Shown here piece by piece: positions 24,386-33,006 of a stretch of DNA of 59,536 bases; the stretch's first letter is position 1; each line of letters opens with the position of its first letter. The DNA comes from JAIOTG01 sp964644045 (GTDB lineage Bacteria; Patescibacteriota; Patescibacteriia; Patescibacteriales; JAGXOH01), in NCBI GenBank assembly GCA_964644045.1, contig CAZXUK010000005.1:1-59536 (forward strand), given 5' to 3'. Made by a program: the position numbers and the translations under genes. Below the pieces are notes generated by a model. It searched no databases, was not told the DNA's origin, and worked only from the letters and a program-made list of their open reading frames with translations.

Positions 24386-25438
24386 ATGTATGAAGAAATA
24401 AAACAAAAATTTCAAGAGATTGAAAAAAAATTGTCTGATCCGAAAACAACCGGGGACCCGCAAAAGTTAGCCGAAATTTCTCAAAAGCACGCTTTTTATA
24501 AAAAAATAATGGATTTAATAGCCAGAGAAGAAGAATTGTCTAAGAATATTAAAGAAAACGAGGAAATCATAAAAAAGGAAGAGGACAAGGAAATGGCGAA
24601 AATGGCGGAGGAAGAATTGAAAAAATTAAAAACAGAAAAAGAAGATTTACAAGAAAGAATTGAAAAGGAATTTTATCCCGATGATCCGCAGGATCAAAAA
24701 AATATTATTATGGAAATACGGACCGGAACCGGCGGTGAGGAATCAGCTTTGTTTGTCGGCGATCTTTTCCGTATGTATTCCCGGTTTGCCGAGAATAAAA
24801 ATTGGAAGTTGGAGATTTTGAATTCCAATAGTTCGGATGTCGGTGGTTATAAAGAAATTATTTTTATGATCAAGGGAGAAGACGTTTATAAAAATCTTAA
24901 GTTTGAGGGCGGCACCCATCGGGTGCAAAGGATCCCGGAAACGGAAAAAAGCGGAAGAATACACACCTCTGCAGTTACAGTAGCGGTTTTACCCGAGGCC
25001 GAGGAGGTGGAGTTGAATATACAAGAGAATGATTTGCGTATTGACACTTTTTCCGCTTCCGGCCCGGGGGGTCAAAGCGTGAACACCAGCAATTCCGCGG
25101 TTAGAATTACTCACATACCTACCGGCATAACCGCTCAATGTCAGGATGAAAAATCCCAGCAACAAAACAAACTTAAGGCTCTGCAGATTTTACGAGCTCA
25201 TTTGCTTTCCAAGATAGAGGAAGAAAAGGTTCAAAGCGAAACCGAAGAAAGAAAAATTCAGATTGGTAGCGGAGATAGGAGCGAAAAAATCAGGACTTAT
25301 AATTTTCCTCAGGATCGCGTAACTGATCACAGAATCAAAAAATCTTGGAACAATTTAACACAAGTATTAGACGGCAATTTGGAAGAAATAATAGAGGCCC
25401 TGCAGAAAGAGAATCAAGAGATAAAAAAACAAAAATAA
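24386..25438 (+). CDS. prfA: Peptide chain release factor 1
   Basis: A 350-residue class I release factor. The GGQ motif that triggers peptide release is in SGPGGQSVNTSNS near residues 226-234. The stop-codon reading loop is RIPETEKSGRIHTSAVTV (about 180-197), with PET where RF1 usually has PAT; the surrounding GRIHTS sequence is that of RF1 rather than the SPF of RF2. RF1 ends translation at UAA and UAG. The prmC gene that methylates the GGQ glutamine starts inside the stop codon (TAATG). Confidence 0.95.
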   Translation: MYEEIKQKFQEIEKKLSDPKTTGDPQKLAEISQKHAFYKKIMDLIAREEELSKNIKENEEIIKKEEDKEMAKMAEEELKKLKTEKEDLQERIEKEFYPDDPQDQKNIIMEIRTGTGGEESALFVGDLFRMYSRFAENKNWKLEILNSNSSDVGGYKEIIFMIKGEDVYKNLKFEGGTHRVQRIPETEKSGRIHTSAVTVAVLPEAEEVELNIQENDLRIDTFSASGPGGQSVNTSNSAVRITHIPTGITAQCQDEKSQQQNKLKALQILRAHLLSKIEEEKVQSETEERKIQIGSGDRSEKIRTYNFPQDRVTDHRIKKSWNNLTQVLDGNLEEIIEALQKENQEIKKQK

Positions 25439-26316
25439 TGGATATTAGAACTCTTTTAGGTAAAAGTGTAAACAAACTAAAAAACAGAGGAGTGTCTTCA
25501 CCTGAATTGGACTCCGAGCTTTTATTGGCTCAAATTTTAGCTAAACCCAAGGAATATATTCATACGTATCCGGAAAAAAAGATAAGCAAGGAAAAAGAAA
25601 AAATTTTTTGGACATTAATTAAAAAAAGGTCTGCTTTTATTCCCTTGGCCCATCTTTTGGGTTATAAGGAGTTTTGGGGCCGAAATTTTTCGGTGGGGAA
25701 AGGGGTTTTAGTGCCCAGGCCGGAGAGCGAATTAATAATAGAGGAAGTTTTAAAAAATGATTTTTCTTCTTTGCCTGAATTGAATTTAATTGATGTTGGC
25801 ACCGGAAGCGGTTGTTTGATAGTAACCCTTTCTCGATTTTTAGAAAAACATGAGAATATATCTTTTTGGGGAATAGACAAACATTCCACTCCCCTAAAAT
25901 ATTCCCGAATAAACGCTCACAGGCACCGGCAAAAGAATATAAAATTAGTGAAGGGTTCTCTACTCAGTTATTTTTTAAAAGATCCGGACAAATTAAAAAA
26001 ATTTAATATTGTTGTGGCCAATTTGCCCTATTTAACCCGGAGACAACTAAAAGAAGAAAAATCCATTCAAAAAGAGCCCAAAAAATCCCTGGTTAGCCCC
26101 AATAAGGGGTTAAAGCATTACAGAAAATTGTTTGAACAGCTGTTCAAAATCAAAAAAGCAAAACCCGAAGCCGGCCTTAGAATTTATTGCGAAATTAACC
26201 CCGGTCAAGCCGACGACATAAAAAAAATGGCCTCCAGAATATTAAAGGCCGAGAATCGGGAAATTAAAAAAGATTTGTCAGGTAAAGAGAGATTGCTTTT
26301 AGTTAATTGGTTGTAA
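25438..26316 (+). CDS. prmC: Release-factor glutamine methyltransferase
   Basis: A 292-residue SAM-dependent methylase that modifies the GGQ glutamine of release factors. An N-terminal helical domain (1-85) is followed by PRPESELIIEEV, the SAM loop IDVGTGSGCLIV near residue 118 and VVANLPYL near 193. The active-site motif is NLPY rather than the usual NPPY, a change common in related uncultured lineages. ATG 25438 overlaps the prfA TAA by one base. The 3' end overlaps the convergent DUF3048 gene by 14 nt. Confidence 0.93.
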   Translation: MDIRTLLGKSVNKLKNRGVSSPELDSELLLAQILAKPKEYIHTYPEKKISKEKEKIFWTLIKKRSAFIPLAHLLGYKEFWGRNFSVGKGVLVPRPESELIIEEVLKNDFSSLPELNLIDVGTGSGCLIVTLSRFLEKHENISFWGIDKHSTPLKYSRINAHRHRQKNIKLVKGSLLSYFLKDPDKLKKFNIVVANLPYLTRRQLKEEKSIQKEPKKSLVSPNKGLKHYRKLFEQLFKIKKAKPEAGLRIYCEINPGQADDIKKMASRILKAENREIKKDLSGKERLLLVNWL

Positions 26317-27409
26317 AAATATTATCGTTTTTATAGCTGTTTCTCATAACCTCTATCCAAGTAGTGCCGGAATTGAATTTTACCTCCTCCCCGTTTTTAT
26401 AATAATAACGGGTTCGGGTTCGGGGAGAATCTTTTTTCCAAAAACCCTTTCGACAAATTCCGTCTTGGCAGATTATAGCCTCTCCCCTCCCCAGTGTTTT
26501 TATGTTCAGTCTCAGTTTTTCATCCAAGATTTCAAAATCAGTATATTGAATGATTAAATTATGAGCCCTGATTTCTTTTTTTCCTCCGTCCAGATGTTTT
26601 TTTTCTCCCAAAAAGCGAAGATAAGATCCGGAGTTCTCCCGGTATTTCCAGGAGACATTATAATCTTGGTTGTGAAAATTTATATTTATTTTTTTATGTT
26701 TCACTTTCGGGGCCTTGCCGGAATTTTTTTCTTTGAATTTCCACGGCAGTATTTTTCTTTCTTCTAATCCCCTGTTTTTTAAATATTGATTGATTTTGGT
26801 ACTGGAAGTAAAAATATTGTGAGGGGATTTTTTATTTGAAGATCGCCAAAAATAATTGCTGTAATAGAATTCGTTTAAATTGATCAAATCATTTTGAGCT
26901 AAGCGAGCCAAAGCGGAAGGACTTCCTCCGCAATGAACCAATAAGGCGGATAATCCACGAGCCCAATCCAAAAAATAAGGCCTGGCGCTGCGGACAGGTC
27001 CAATTTTTTTTATTTTTTCTCCGCTGTCAAAAAAGGCCAAAAAACGGGTAATTTGGCCTTCGGCCTCAGTTTCGTAAACCAAACTGGCTTGGCTCAAACC
27101 AAAAGAAGGACGCGCTTCCGTGTGATTGTCTATAATTATCGCCAGAGGATATAAATTTTCTTGACCGGACTTCACCAATTTCCCGTCTAATAATCTGGGT
27201 AAACAATCCGGGCATTTTTCTTTTTTCTTTTCAGTGTTTAAGGCGGTTTTCCCTTCGGAAGATTTTAGGGAATTGTTAAAAAAATGATTGTAAACAAGGA
27301 TTGAGGAGAAAATTAAAACCAAGCTGAAAATAAAAAAACTAAGACAAGACAAATTTTTCCAAAAAACAATTTTTTTTCTTGTGTTTTTAATTTTTTTATT
27401 TTCCCCCAT
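26303..27409 (-). CDS. DUF3048 (YerB-like) membrane-anchored protein
   Basis: A 368-residue protein with a basic N terminus, one membrane helix (about residues 20-42) and a large outer domain of the DUF3048 family: RLLDGKLV, LAIIIDNHTEARPSFGLSQASLVYE, IGPVRSARPYFLDWA, SPHNIFTSS and near the end YYYKNGEEVKFNSGTTWIEV. YerB is a B. subtilis lipoprotein of unknown role. Start ATG 27409 is preferred; the same frame reads further back, but only through the low-complexity tail region of the L25 gene. It follows rplY by 13 nt. Confidence 0.85.
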   Translation of the reverse strand: MGENKKIKNTRKKIVFWKNLSCLSFFIFSLVLIFSSILVYNHFFNNSLKSSEGKTALNTEKKKEKCPDCLPRLLDGKLVKSGQENLYPLAIIIDNHTEARPSFGLSQASLVYETEAEGQITRFLAFFDSGEKIKKIGPVRSARPYFLDWARGLSALLVHCGGSPSALARLAQNDLINLNEFYYSNYFWRSSNKKSPHNIFTSSTKINQYLKNRGLEERKILPWKFKEKNSGKAPKVKHKKININFHNQDYNVSWKYRENSGSYLRFLGEKKHLDGGKKEIRAHNLIIQYTDFEILDEKLRLNIKTLGRGEAIICQDGICRKGFWKKDSPRTRTRYYYKNGEEVKFNSGTTWIEVMRNSYKNDNIFTTN

Positions 27410-27422
27410 TAATTTAAATGTT

Positions 27423-28112
27423 TTATTCTTGTTCTTTTTCTTTTGAGGATTCTTCTTTCTCTGTTTTATCTCCTTCTTCTTGCTTTTCTTTGTCTTCTTC
27501 TCCGCCTTCTTCGGCTCCCACAGCCGCGGCCTCGTCTTCAGGCAACTCTTCCTCTTCTTCTTCCTCCGGAGGAGTAACACTGATCACCATTTCCTCCGGA
27601 TCTCCGGTAAATTCAATACCTTTGGGAGCTTTTAAATCTTTTATTCTAATAAGATCATCAAAAGTTTCCAGGCCGGAAATATCCACAACAATCTCATCCA
27701 CCAAATCGCCGGGCAGACACTCCACTTCAATGTCATAAATGTTTTTTACCAAAAATCCGCCCTGTTCTTTAACCGCCTTGGATTCGCCCACAAAGGTAAG
27801 AGGGATTTCCGTGGTAATTTTTTCATCCATTTTTACTTGATAAAAGTCGGCATGAATAATTTCTCCTTTAATACTGTCTTTTTGAACATTCTTAACCAGG
27901 ATTTTTGTCGGTTCTTTTCCGTTTATCTCTAGATCGATTAAACTGTATTCCCCCGCTTCATTATAAGCTTTTTCCAACTCCCCTTTTTTTATTTTTAAAT
28001 TTTGATTTTCGGTTTTAGGTCCATATAAAACCGCGGGAATCAAGCCCTCTTTTCTTAAAGTGTGGGCTTTTTTCGCTTGTCTGGTTTCCGCTTGTAATTT
28101 AACTTCAGCCAT
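27423..28112 (-). CDS. rplY: Ribosomal protein bL25 (CTC type)
   Basis: A 229-residue bL25 of the two-domain CTC type that binds 5S rRNA. The N-terminal beta-barrel has LQAETRQAKKAHTLRKEGLIPAVLYGP and the C-terminal TL5-like domain LSGDL-like strands (VECLPGDLVDEIVVDISGLE). The last 45 residues are a long Glu-rich acidic tail, more than in standard CTC proteins. It lies 53 nt after rodA in the same direction. Confidence 0.95.
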   Translation of the reverse strand: MAEVKLQAETRQAKKAHTLRKEGLIPAVLYGPKTENQNLKIKKGELEKAYNEAGEYSLIDLEINGKEPTKILVKNVQKDSIKGEIIHADFYQVKMDEKITTEIPLTFVGESKAVKEQGGFLVKNIYDIEVECLPGDLVDEIVVDISGLETFDDLIRIKDLKAPKGIEFTGDPEEMVISVTPPEEEEEEELPEDEAAAVGAEEGGEEDKEKQEEGDKTEKEESSKEKEQE

Positions 28113-28165
28113 AAATATTTAGTTAAACAAAAAAATTCTTTTAAAAAGAAACTTTTGTTTTTTCA

Positions 28166-29272
28166 TTAATAATTAATTTTGGATTGAATGATTATATTTT
28201 CCACTATGCCAATTAAAATAAAATTGGCTATTAAGGCGCTTCCCCCGTAGCTGACAAAAGGAAAAGGTATTCCCACTACCGGAAAAAACCCTATATTCAT
28301 ACTAATATTAATAAACATTTCGATAAAAATCAAGCCCAAGACCCCCAAAACAAAAAAAATGGCAAAATCATTTTTTAAATTTTTTAAATTGTGCAATAAA
28401 CGATAGAAAAATATTCCGAAAAAAAGTAAAACCAGAGATACTCCTATAAAGCCCAATTCTTCCGCTATTACGGCAAAAATAAAGTCATTTTGAGCTTCAG
28501 GAAGAAATTTTAATTGGGATTGAGAGCCAAAACCCACTCCCCTGCCCATAATACCCCCGGAGCCCACGGCGATTATGGCTTGAGAGACATTGTAACCCTG
28601 GTCCAAGGAGCTTACTTTCGGATTTAAAAAAGTTAGAATTCTTTCTTTTTGGTATTTTTGAAAATAAAAGTTCCACATTCCACCCAAAGCTAAAAGAAAC
28701 AAGATCCCTATAATTAGAAAATATTTTTTTTTAAAACCCACAAAAGCGATTAAGGCCAGCCAAGTAAAAAACAGGATCATGGCTGAACCAAAGTCGGGTT
28801 GTAGTGTTACCAAAAAAAAGAGAATAAAAATTCCCAAACCGGAAAGAAATAAATTTTTTAAGGAGCGGGATTCCGACTTTTGTAGGGCGAAAAAACGAGC
28901 CAAAAAAATGATTGTAACTATTTTTATAAATTCCACCGGCTGGATACTGAAAAATTTAAACTCAAACCAACCCGTGGTCCCTTTTACGGTTGTCCCGAAA
29001 AGCAAGACACTGATCAGCAAAATTATTCCGATTAAATAAATATAATGGGCAAAATCCCGGAAAAGATTAAAATCAATAAAAACAAAGACAAAAAAAATCA
29101 ATATCCCCATTATAATAAAGATGATTTGTTTGTGAAAATTTATTAATTCCGTAGTTCCTTTACCCAGGGCGATACTATAGATTTCTATTAATCCAAAACA
29201 ACTTAATAAAAAAATGGACAGAAACAAAATCCAATCCAAATTTTTTAAATATAAAAATATTTTTTTAAACAT
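28166..29272 (-). CDS. rodA: RodA/FtsW-type peptidoglycan polymerase (SEDS)
   Basis: A 368-residue SEDS protein with about ten membrane helices. ISIQPVEFIKI-like FFSIQPVEFIKIVTIIFLARFFA near residue 110, LQPDFGSAMI near 158, YNVSQAIIAVGSGGIMGRGVGFGSQSQLKFLPEAQNDFIFAVIAEELG (227-275) and GIPFPFVSYGG near 335 are SEDS hallmarks, including the catalytic Asp of the NDFIF segment region. Length (368 versus 380-420) and lack of long tails favour RodA, the elongasome glycan-strand polymerase. Confidence 0.92.
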   Translation of the reverse strand: MFKKIFLYLKNLDWILFLSIFLLSCFGLIEIYSIALGKGTTELINFHKQIIFIIMGILIFFVFVFIDFNLFRDFAHYIYLIGIILLISVLLFGTTVKGTTGWFEFKFFSIQPVEFIKIVTIIFLARFFALQKSESRSLKNLFLSGLGIFILFFLVTLQPDFGSAMILFFTWLALIAFVGFKKKYFLIIGILFLLALGGMWNFYFQKYQKERILTFLNPKVSSLDQGYNVSQAIIAVGSGGIMGRGVGFGSQSQLKFLPEAQNDFIFAVIAEELGFIGVSLVLLFFGIFFYRLLHNLKNLKNDFAIFFVLGVLGLIFIEMFINISMNIGFFPVVGIPFPFVSYGGSALIANFILIGIVENIIIQSKINY

Positions 29273-29291
29273 AATTCAAGTCTGACTAATT

Positions 29292-30311
29292 TTATTCTAT
29301 AACATCCTGAATATTTTGTTTTTTCTTTTTTCTATTCCTGATATCCTCTGTCTCCCCGGTTCCTCCCGGTTTCATATATATTTCCGGATTTAAAATGTTG
29401 ATATCCGGAATAATTTTTATATTTCCGGAGGTAAAATTAAGATTGGGCCAACTAATTTCAATATTTTTCTTTTCTTTAGATTTAAAATTGTAAATAGAAT
29501 AGCGGTTTAGGCCCACTATTTTATTGTAGTTGATTAATAATATATTAAAAGGAACTTCGTAATAGCCAAATCCGGAATTATTGGTTACGGAAAAACTCAG
29601 ATCGGATAAATTAATTTCTTCCGAGAGTTTGCTTTTATTGGCGGGGGTTAATTCTACATTTTCAATTTTGAAATCTATTCTTTCATTTTTAAAGTTTTTC
29701 CAGGAGGGCATTTTATGATAATCCAATTTTTTCCAGTTAGTTTTGTTAATGTTAAAAGTGGTTCTTCCTTTTTGATTAATTTTTTGGGAGAGGGCTAATA
29801 AATATTTTGAATCCCGGGGTAAAACGAAATTTTTTCCGCATTTAATTTTTTCTTTTCCGGCCTCGAAGCAATAATTAAAAATTCCACCATGGTGAGGATT
29901 GGGGTTAGTAATTTTGATAGCCAGATCGAATTTCTGGTTGTCTCTTATGACGTTCAGTTCTGACAATTTCAGTTCTTTGGGAGCGAATTTTAGAACCTGA
30001 GAATGCTTTATGAGTAAGGGGCCTGTTAATTCTTTTAACATCTTTTTATCCTCTTCCATTCCCACAATTAAGTATTTTCCGTATCCGAATAAAGCATACC
30101 CCCAAGTAATTATACATAATAACACCAGAAAGACAATCAAAGAGTTTTTGAAATCCTTGCGATGCCGGAAAAGCCAAAAAGATTTTTCCAATTTTTCTAT
30201 ACTAACCCCGGTGGGGTCTTTATATTTATTTATATCTATCTTTGATTCTTTATCTTCATTTTTTTCTTTTTCCGGGGATTCTTTTTTGGGGTCAGATTTT
30301 GTGGAGGCCAT
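29292..30311 (-). CDS. Single-pass membrane protein with beta-sandwich outer domain, unknown
   Basis: A 339-residue protein not matched to a named family by me. A charged cytoplasmic part (residues 1-53, rich in Lys/Glu) precedes one membrane helix (about 54-77). The rest is beta-rich: FDLAIKITNPNPHHG and LSFSVTNNSGFGYYEVPFNILLI read like immunoglobulin-like or LEA14-like domains, in which a phrase about 'N-P-N' or 'N-N-S' turns is usual. Two cysteines occur near YCFEAGKEKIKCGK. It lies 19 nt upstream of rodA, so it may be linked to the cell wall. Confidence 0.6.
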   Translation of the reverse strand: MASTKSDPKKESPEKEKNEDKESKIDINKYKDPTGVSIEKLEKSFWLFRHRKDFKNSLIVFLVLLCIITWGYALFGYGKYLIVGMEEDKKMLKELTGPLLIKHSQVLKFAPKELKLSELNVIRDNQKFDLAIKITNPNPHHGGIFNYCFEAGKEKIKCGKNFVLPRDSKYLLALSQKINQKGRTTFNINKTNWKKLDYHKMPSWKNFKNERIDFKIENVELTPANKSKLSEEINLSDLSFSVTNNSGFGYYEVPFNILLINYNKIVGLNRYSIYNFKSKEKKNIEISWPNLNFTSGNIKIIPDINILNPEIYMKPGGTGETEDIRNRKKKKQNIQDVIE

Positions 30312-30337
30312 AAAATTTTTTATTTTTATTTTGTTTT

Positions 30338-30366
30338 ATTTTATCAGTTTTTTTAAAAAATAACAA
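30338..30366 (-). promoter_or_regulatory. Promoter of the 29292-30311 gene and rodA-rplY run
   Basis: On the minus strand TTGTTA (30361-30366), 17-nt spacer, TAAAAT (30338-30343), 27 nt ahead of the ATG at 30311. It diverges from the gyrB promoter 20 nt away. Confidence 0.52.
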
Positions 30367-30386
30367 TTTTTTTTAGGTTTAAATAC

Positions 30387-30415
30387 TTGTTTAAAAAATG
30401 TTTTTATGATAAAAT
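30387..30415 (+). promoter_or_regulatory. Promoter of gyrB
   Basis: TTGTTT (30387-30392), 17-nt spacer, TAAAAT (30410-30415). The leader to the ATG at 30549 is about 127 nt and contains a ten-residue mini-ORF at 30426-30458 (MRPVSGSKRW) and a hairpin at 30523-30544. Confidence 0.6.
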
Positions 30416-30522
30416 ATAAATAAATATGAGGCCTGTATCAGGAAGCAAAAGGTGGTAAGTAAACAAATTTCGCGGCGCATTTCAATTTAATAACAAGATT
30501 AATAAAAATAGGGTTAAAACGC

Positions 30523-30544
30523 CCTAATTTTTTAAAAATTAAGG
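30523..30544 (+). other. Hairpin covering the gyrB ribosome site
   Basis: CCTAATTT can pair with AAATTA(A)GG across a five-base loop. The 3' arm includes the AGG that serves as the only Shine-Dalgarno-like sequence, five to eight bases before the ATG. It could modulate translation; this is inference from base pairing alone. Confidence 0.35.
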
Positions 30545-30548
30545 AAAT

Positions 30549-32552
30549 ATGGCAAACAAAAACAAAAAGAAAGAACCCAAGGATGATAAAAGATACGGCG
30601 CCGGCTCCATTACTGTTTTGGAGGGTCTGGAGCCGGTTAGAAAAAGACCGGGGATGTATATTGGCTCCACTTCTTCCACCGGCCTTCATCATTTGATTTG
30701 GGAGGTGGTTGATAACGGAATTGATGAGGCCATGGCCGGTTATGCCGATGAGATAATTATTACTTTACTTCCCGATAATATGGTTCAAGTGGAGGATAAT
30801 GGCCGAGGAATACCTGTGGCTAAACACAAATCTACCGGACTTTCGGCTCTGGAAACAGTTTTGACCAAATTGCATGCGGGAGGTAAATTCGGAGAAGAAG
30901 GAGGATACAAAGTTTCCGGAGGATTGCATGGCGTGGGAGTTTCCGTGGTAAACGCTTTAAGCGAACACTTGAAAGCCGAAGTTCATAGAGAAGGAAAAAT
31001 TTGGATTCAAGAATACCAAAGAGGGATAGCCAAGACCAAGATAAAATCCGCGGGAAATACCAAAAAAACAGGCACCATTATAAGTTTTAAACCCGACCCC
31101 CAAGTTTTTACGGAGTTGGAGCTTTCTTGGGGCAAAATATTGGACAGATTGCGCCAACAATCTTACCTGACCAAAGGTATTAATATAAAAGTTATAGATA
31201 AAAGAAAAGACAAAAGATCAAAAGAATATCGTTTTTATTTTGAAGGGGGAATAAAGTCTTATATCAAATCTTTAAATAAAGGAAAGGATTTAAAACATGA
31301 AACTTGTTTTTATACAGAAAAAGAAATTAAAGGGACCAAAATTGAGATAGCCCTGCAATACAATGATGAATTCAATGAAACGGTGTTTTCTTTTGCCAAT
31401 AATATTTATACCCCCGAAGGAGGAGCTCATCTCTCGGGTTTCAGAACAGCTTTGACCAGAACCTTAAATACTTATGCCCGTAATCAGAATATTTTAAAAG
31501 AAAAAGATGAAAATTTAACCGGGGAGGATGTCAGAGAGGGTTTGACCGCTATTATCAGCGTAAAATTAACCGATCCTCAATTCGAAGGACAAACTAAAGC
31601 TAAATTGGGGAATGCTGAAATTAAAACTTATGTAGAACAAGTTTTGGGAGAGAATTTTTCTATTTTTTTGGAAGAGCACCCCAAAGAAGCGGAAGCAATT
31701 ATTGGTAAATGTATTTTATCCGCCCAAGCTCGAAGAGCGGCCAAAACCGTGCGAGCTTCTATTTTGCGCAAAGGCGCTTTAGAGGGGCTGACTTTACCGG
31801 GTAAATTAGCAGATTGTTCCAGTCGTAAGCCGGAAGAGAGCGAGCTTTATATCGTGGAAGGAGATTCGGCCGGCGGTTCAGCCAAACAGGGAAGAGATAG
31901 AAAATTTCAAGCTATTTTGCCTTTGCGCGGCAAAATTTTAAATGTGGAGAGGGCGCGAATAGATAAGATGTTGGACAATAACGAAATTAAAAGTTTGGTC
32001 ATTGCTTTGGGAACCAATATTAACGAGCAGTTTGAGATTGAGAAATTAAGATATCATCGTATAATTATTATGACTGATGCGGATGTGGACGGAGCCCACA
32101 TCAGAACTTTGCTTCTTACTCTTTTTTTCCGATATTTTAATCCTTTAATAACTCAAGGTTACCTTTATATAGCCCAACCCCCTCTTTATCAACTAAAAAA
32201 AGGAAACGAGGTGAGATATGTTTACAGTGAAGAAGAAAAGTTAAAGATTGTTAAAGAGATGGGCGGAGAGATTGTGGAGACAAACGAAGAAGAGAGTGAA
32301 AAAGAAGGAGAGCCCCAAGAGAAAATCAAGGGCAACATTAAAACTCAGAGATATAAAGGTTTGGGAGAAATGAACCCCGGTCAACTTTGGGAAACCACCA
32401 TGAACCCGGAAAATAGAATTATAAAACAAGTAACAGTGGAGGATGCGGCTCGAGCGGATAAAATGTTTGACATGCTTATGGGAGGAGATGTGGCCCCTCG
32501 CAGGCATTTTATCCAAACCCACGCCAAGAAGGTGGAAAATTTAGATATTTAA
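30549..32552 (+). CDS. gyrB: DNA gyrase subunit B
   Basis: A 667-residue type IIA topoisomerase ATPase subunit. The GHKL site shows EVVDNGIDEA near residue 50, DNGRGIP near 80 and GGLHGVGVSVVNALS near 124; QAILPLRGKILNVE, YIVEGDSAGGSAKQGRDR (TOPRIM Glu) and MTDADVDGAHIRTLLLTLFFR supply the metal site. The ending RRHFIQTHAKKVENLDI is the usual GyrB terminus rather than that of ParE. With GyrA it introduces negative supercoils. No gyrA is in the window. Confidence 0.95.
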   Translation: MANKNKKKEPKDDKRYGAGSITVLEGLEPVRKRPGMYIGSTSSTGLHHLIWEVVDNGIDEAMAGYADEIIITLLPDNMVQVEDNGRGIPVAKHKSTGLSALETVLTKLHAGGKFGEEGGYKVSGGLHGVGVSVVNALSEHLKAEVHREGKIWIQEYQRGIAKTKIKSAGNTKKTGTIISFKPDPQVFTELELSWGKILDRLRQQSYLTKGINIKVIDKRKDKRSKEYRFYFEGGIKSYIKSLNKGKDLKHETCFYTEKEIKGTKIEIALQYNDEFNETVFSFANNIYTPEGGAHLSGFRTALTRTLNTYARNQNILKEKDENLTGEDVREGLTAIISVKLTDPQFEGQTKAKLGNAEIKTYVEQVLGENFSIFLEEHPKEAEAIIGKCILSAQARRAAKTVRASILRKGALEGLTLPGKLADCSSRKPEESELYIVEGDSAGGSAKQGRDRKFQAILPLRGKILNVERARIDKMLDNNEIKSLVIALGTNINEQFEIEKLRYHRIIIMTDADVDGAHIRTLLLTLFFRYFNPLITQGYLYIAQPPLYQLKKGNEVRYVYSEEEKLKIVKEMGGEIVETNEEESEKEGEPQEKIKGNIKTQRYKGLGEMNPGQLWETTMNPENRIIKQVTVEDAARADKMFDMLMGGDVAPRRHFIQTHAKKVENLDI

Positions 32553-32573
32553 CTAACTTGAATATTAAAAAAT

Positions 32574-33005
32574 ATGTCTTATATTTTGCTTTCCCCTATT
32601 TTGGCCGGTCTTATAGCTCAGACTATAAAGTTTTTTATTAAGAGCAATAGGCAAAAAGTTGAGTTTAAGAATCTTTTGGCTTATTCCGGAATGCCCTCCG
32701 GGCACAGTGCCATGGTCACAGCTTTGGCTTCTATTATAGGATTAAAAGAAGGGTGGAGTTCTCCCTTGTTCGCGGTTTCGGTTATTTTGGCCGTTATTGT
32801 CATTAGAGACGCTCTGGGAATTAGAAGATATTTGGGTAAACACGGTAAAATTTTGAATATTTTAATTAAAGATCTGGGAGATGATAAGGTGTTAGATGAA
32901 AGCTATCCTCATTTGTTGGAAAAAATAGGTCATACTCCAGGGCAAGTATTCGCGGGTTTCTTTATTGGAATATTAGTAAGCTTATTTTTATTCTATTTGG
33001 GTTAA
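32574..33005 (+). CDS. DUF212 / acid-phosphatase-related (VPO-like) membrane protein
   Basis: A 143-residue membrane protein of the DUF212 group (divergent PAP2, plant and bacterial 'acid phosphatase/vanadium-dependent haloperoxidase-related'). Signature features are LAYSGMPSGHSAMVTALA near residue 38, IRDALGIRR near 81 and GHTPGQVFAGFFIG near 122. The SGMPSGHS segment resembles the PAP2 phosphatase motif. Substrate is unknown, possibly a lipid phosphate. It begins 22 nt after gyrB and ends one base before the convergent iPGM paralog. Confidence 0.88.
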   Translation: MSYILLSPILAGLIAQTIKFFIKSNRQKVEFKNLLAYSGMPSGHSAMVTALASIIGLKEGWSSPLFAVSVILAVIVIRDALGIRRYLGKHGKILNILIKDLGDDKVLDESYPHLLEKIGHTPGQVFAGFFIGILVSLFLFYLG

Positions 33006-33006
33006 T

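Noticed and set aside
27418..27738. Plus-strand Ser-rich frame
   Set aside because: It is the complement of the Glu-rich tail of bL25; the serine runs are an antisense artefact.
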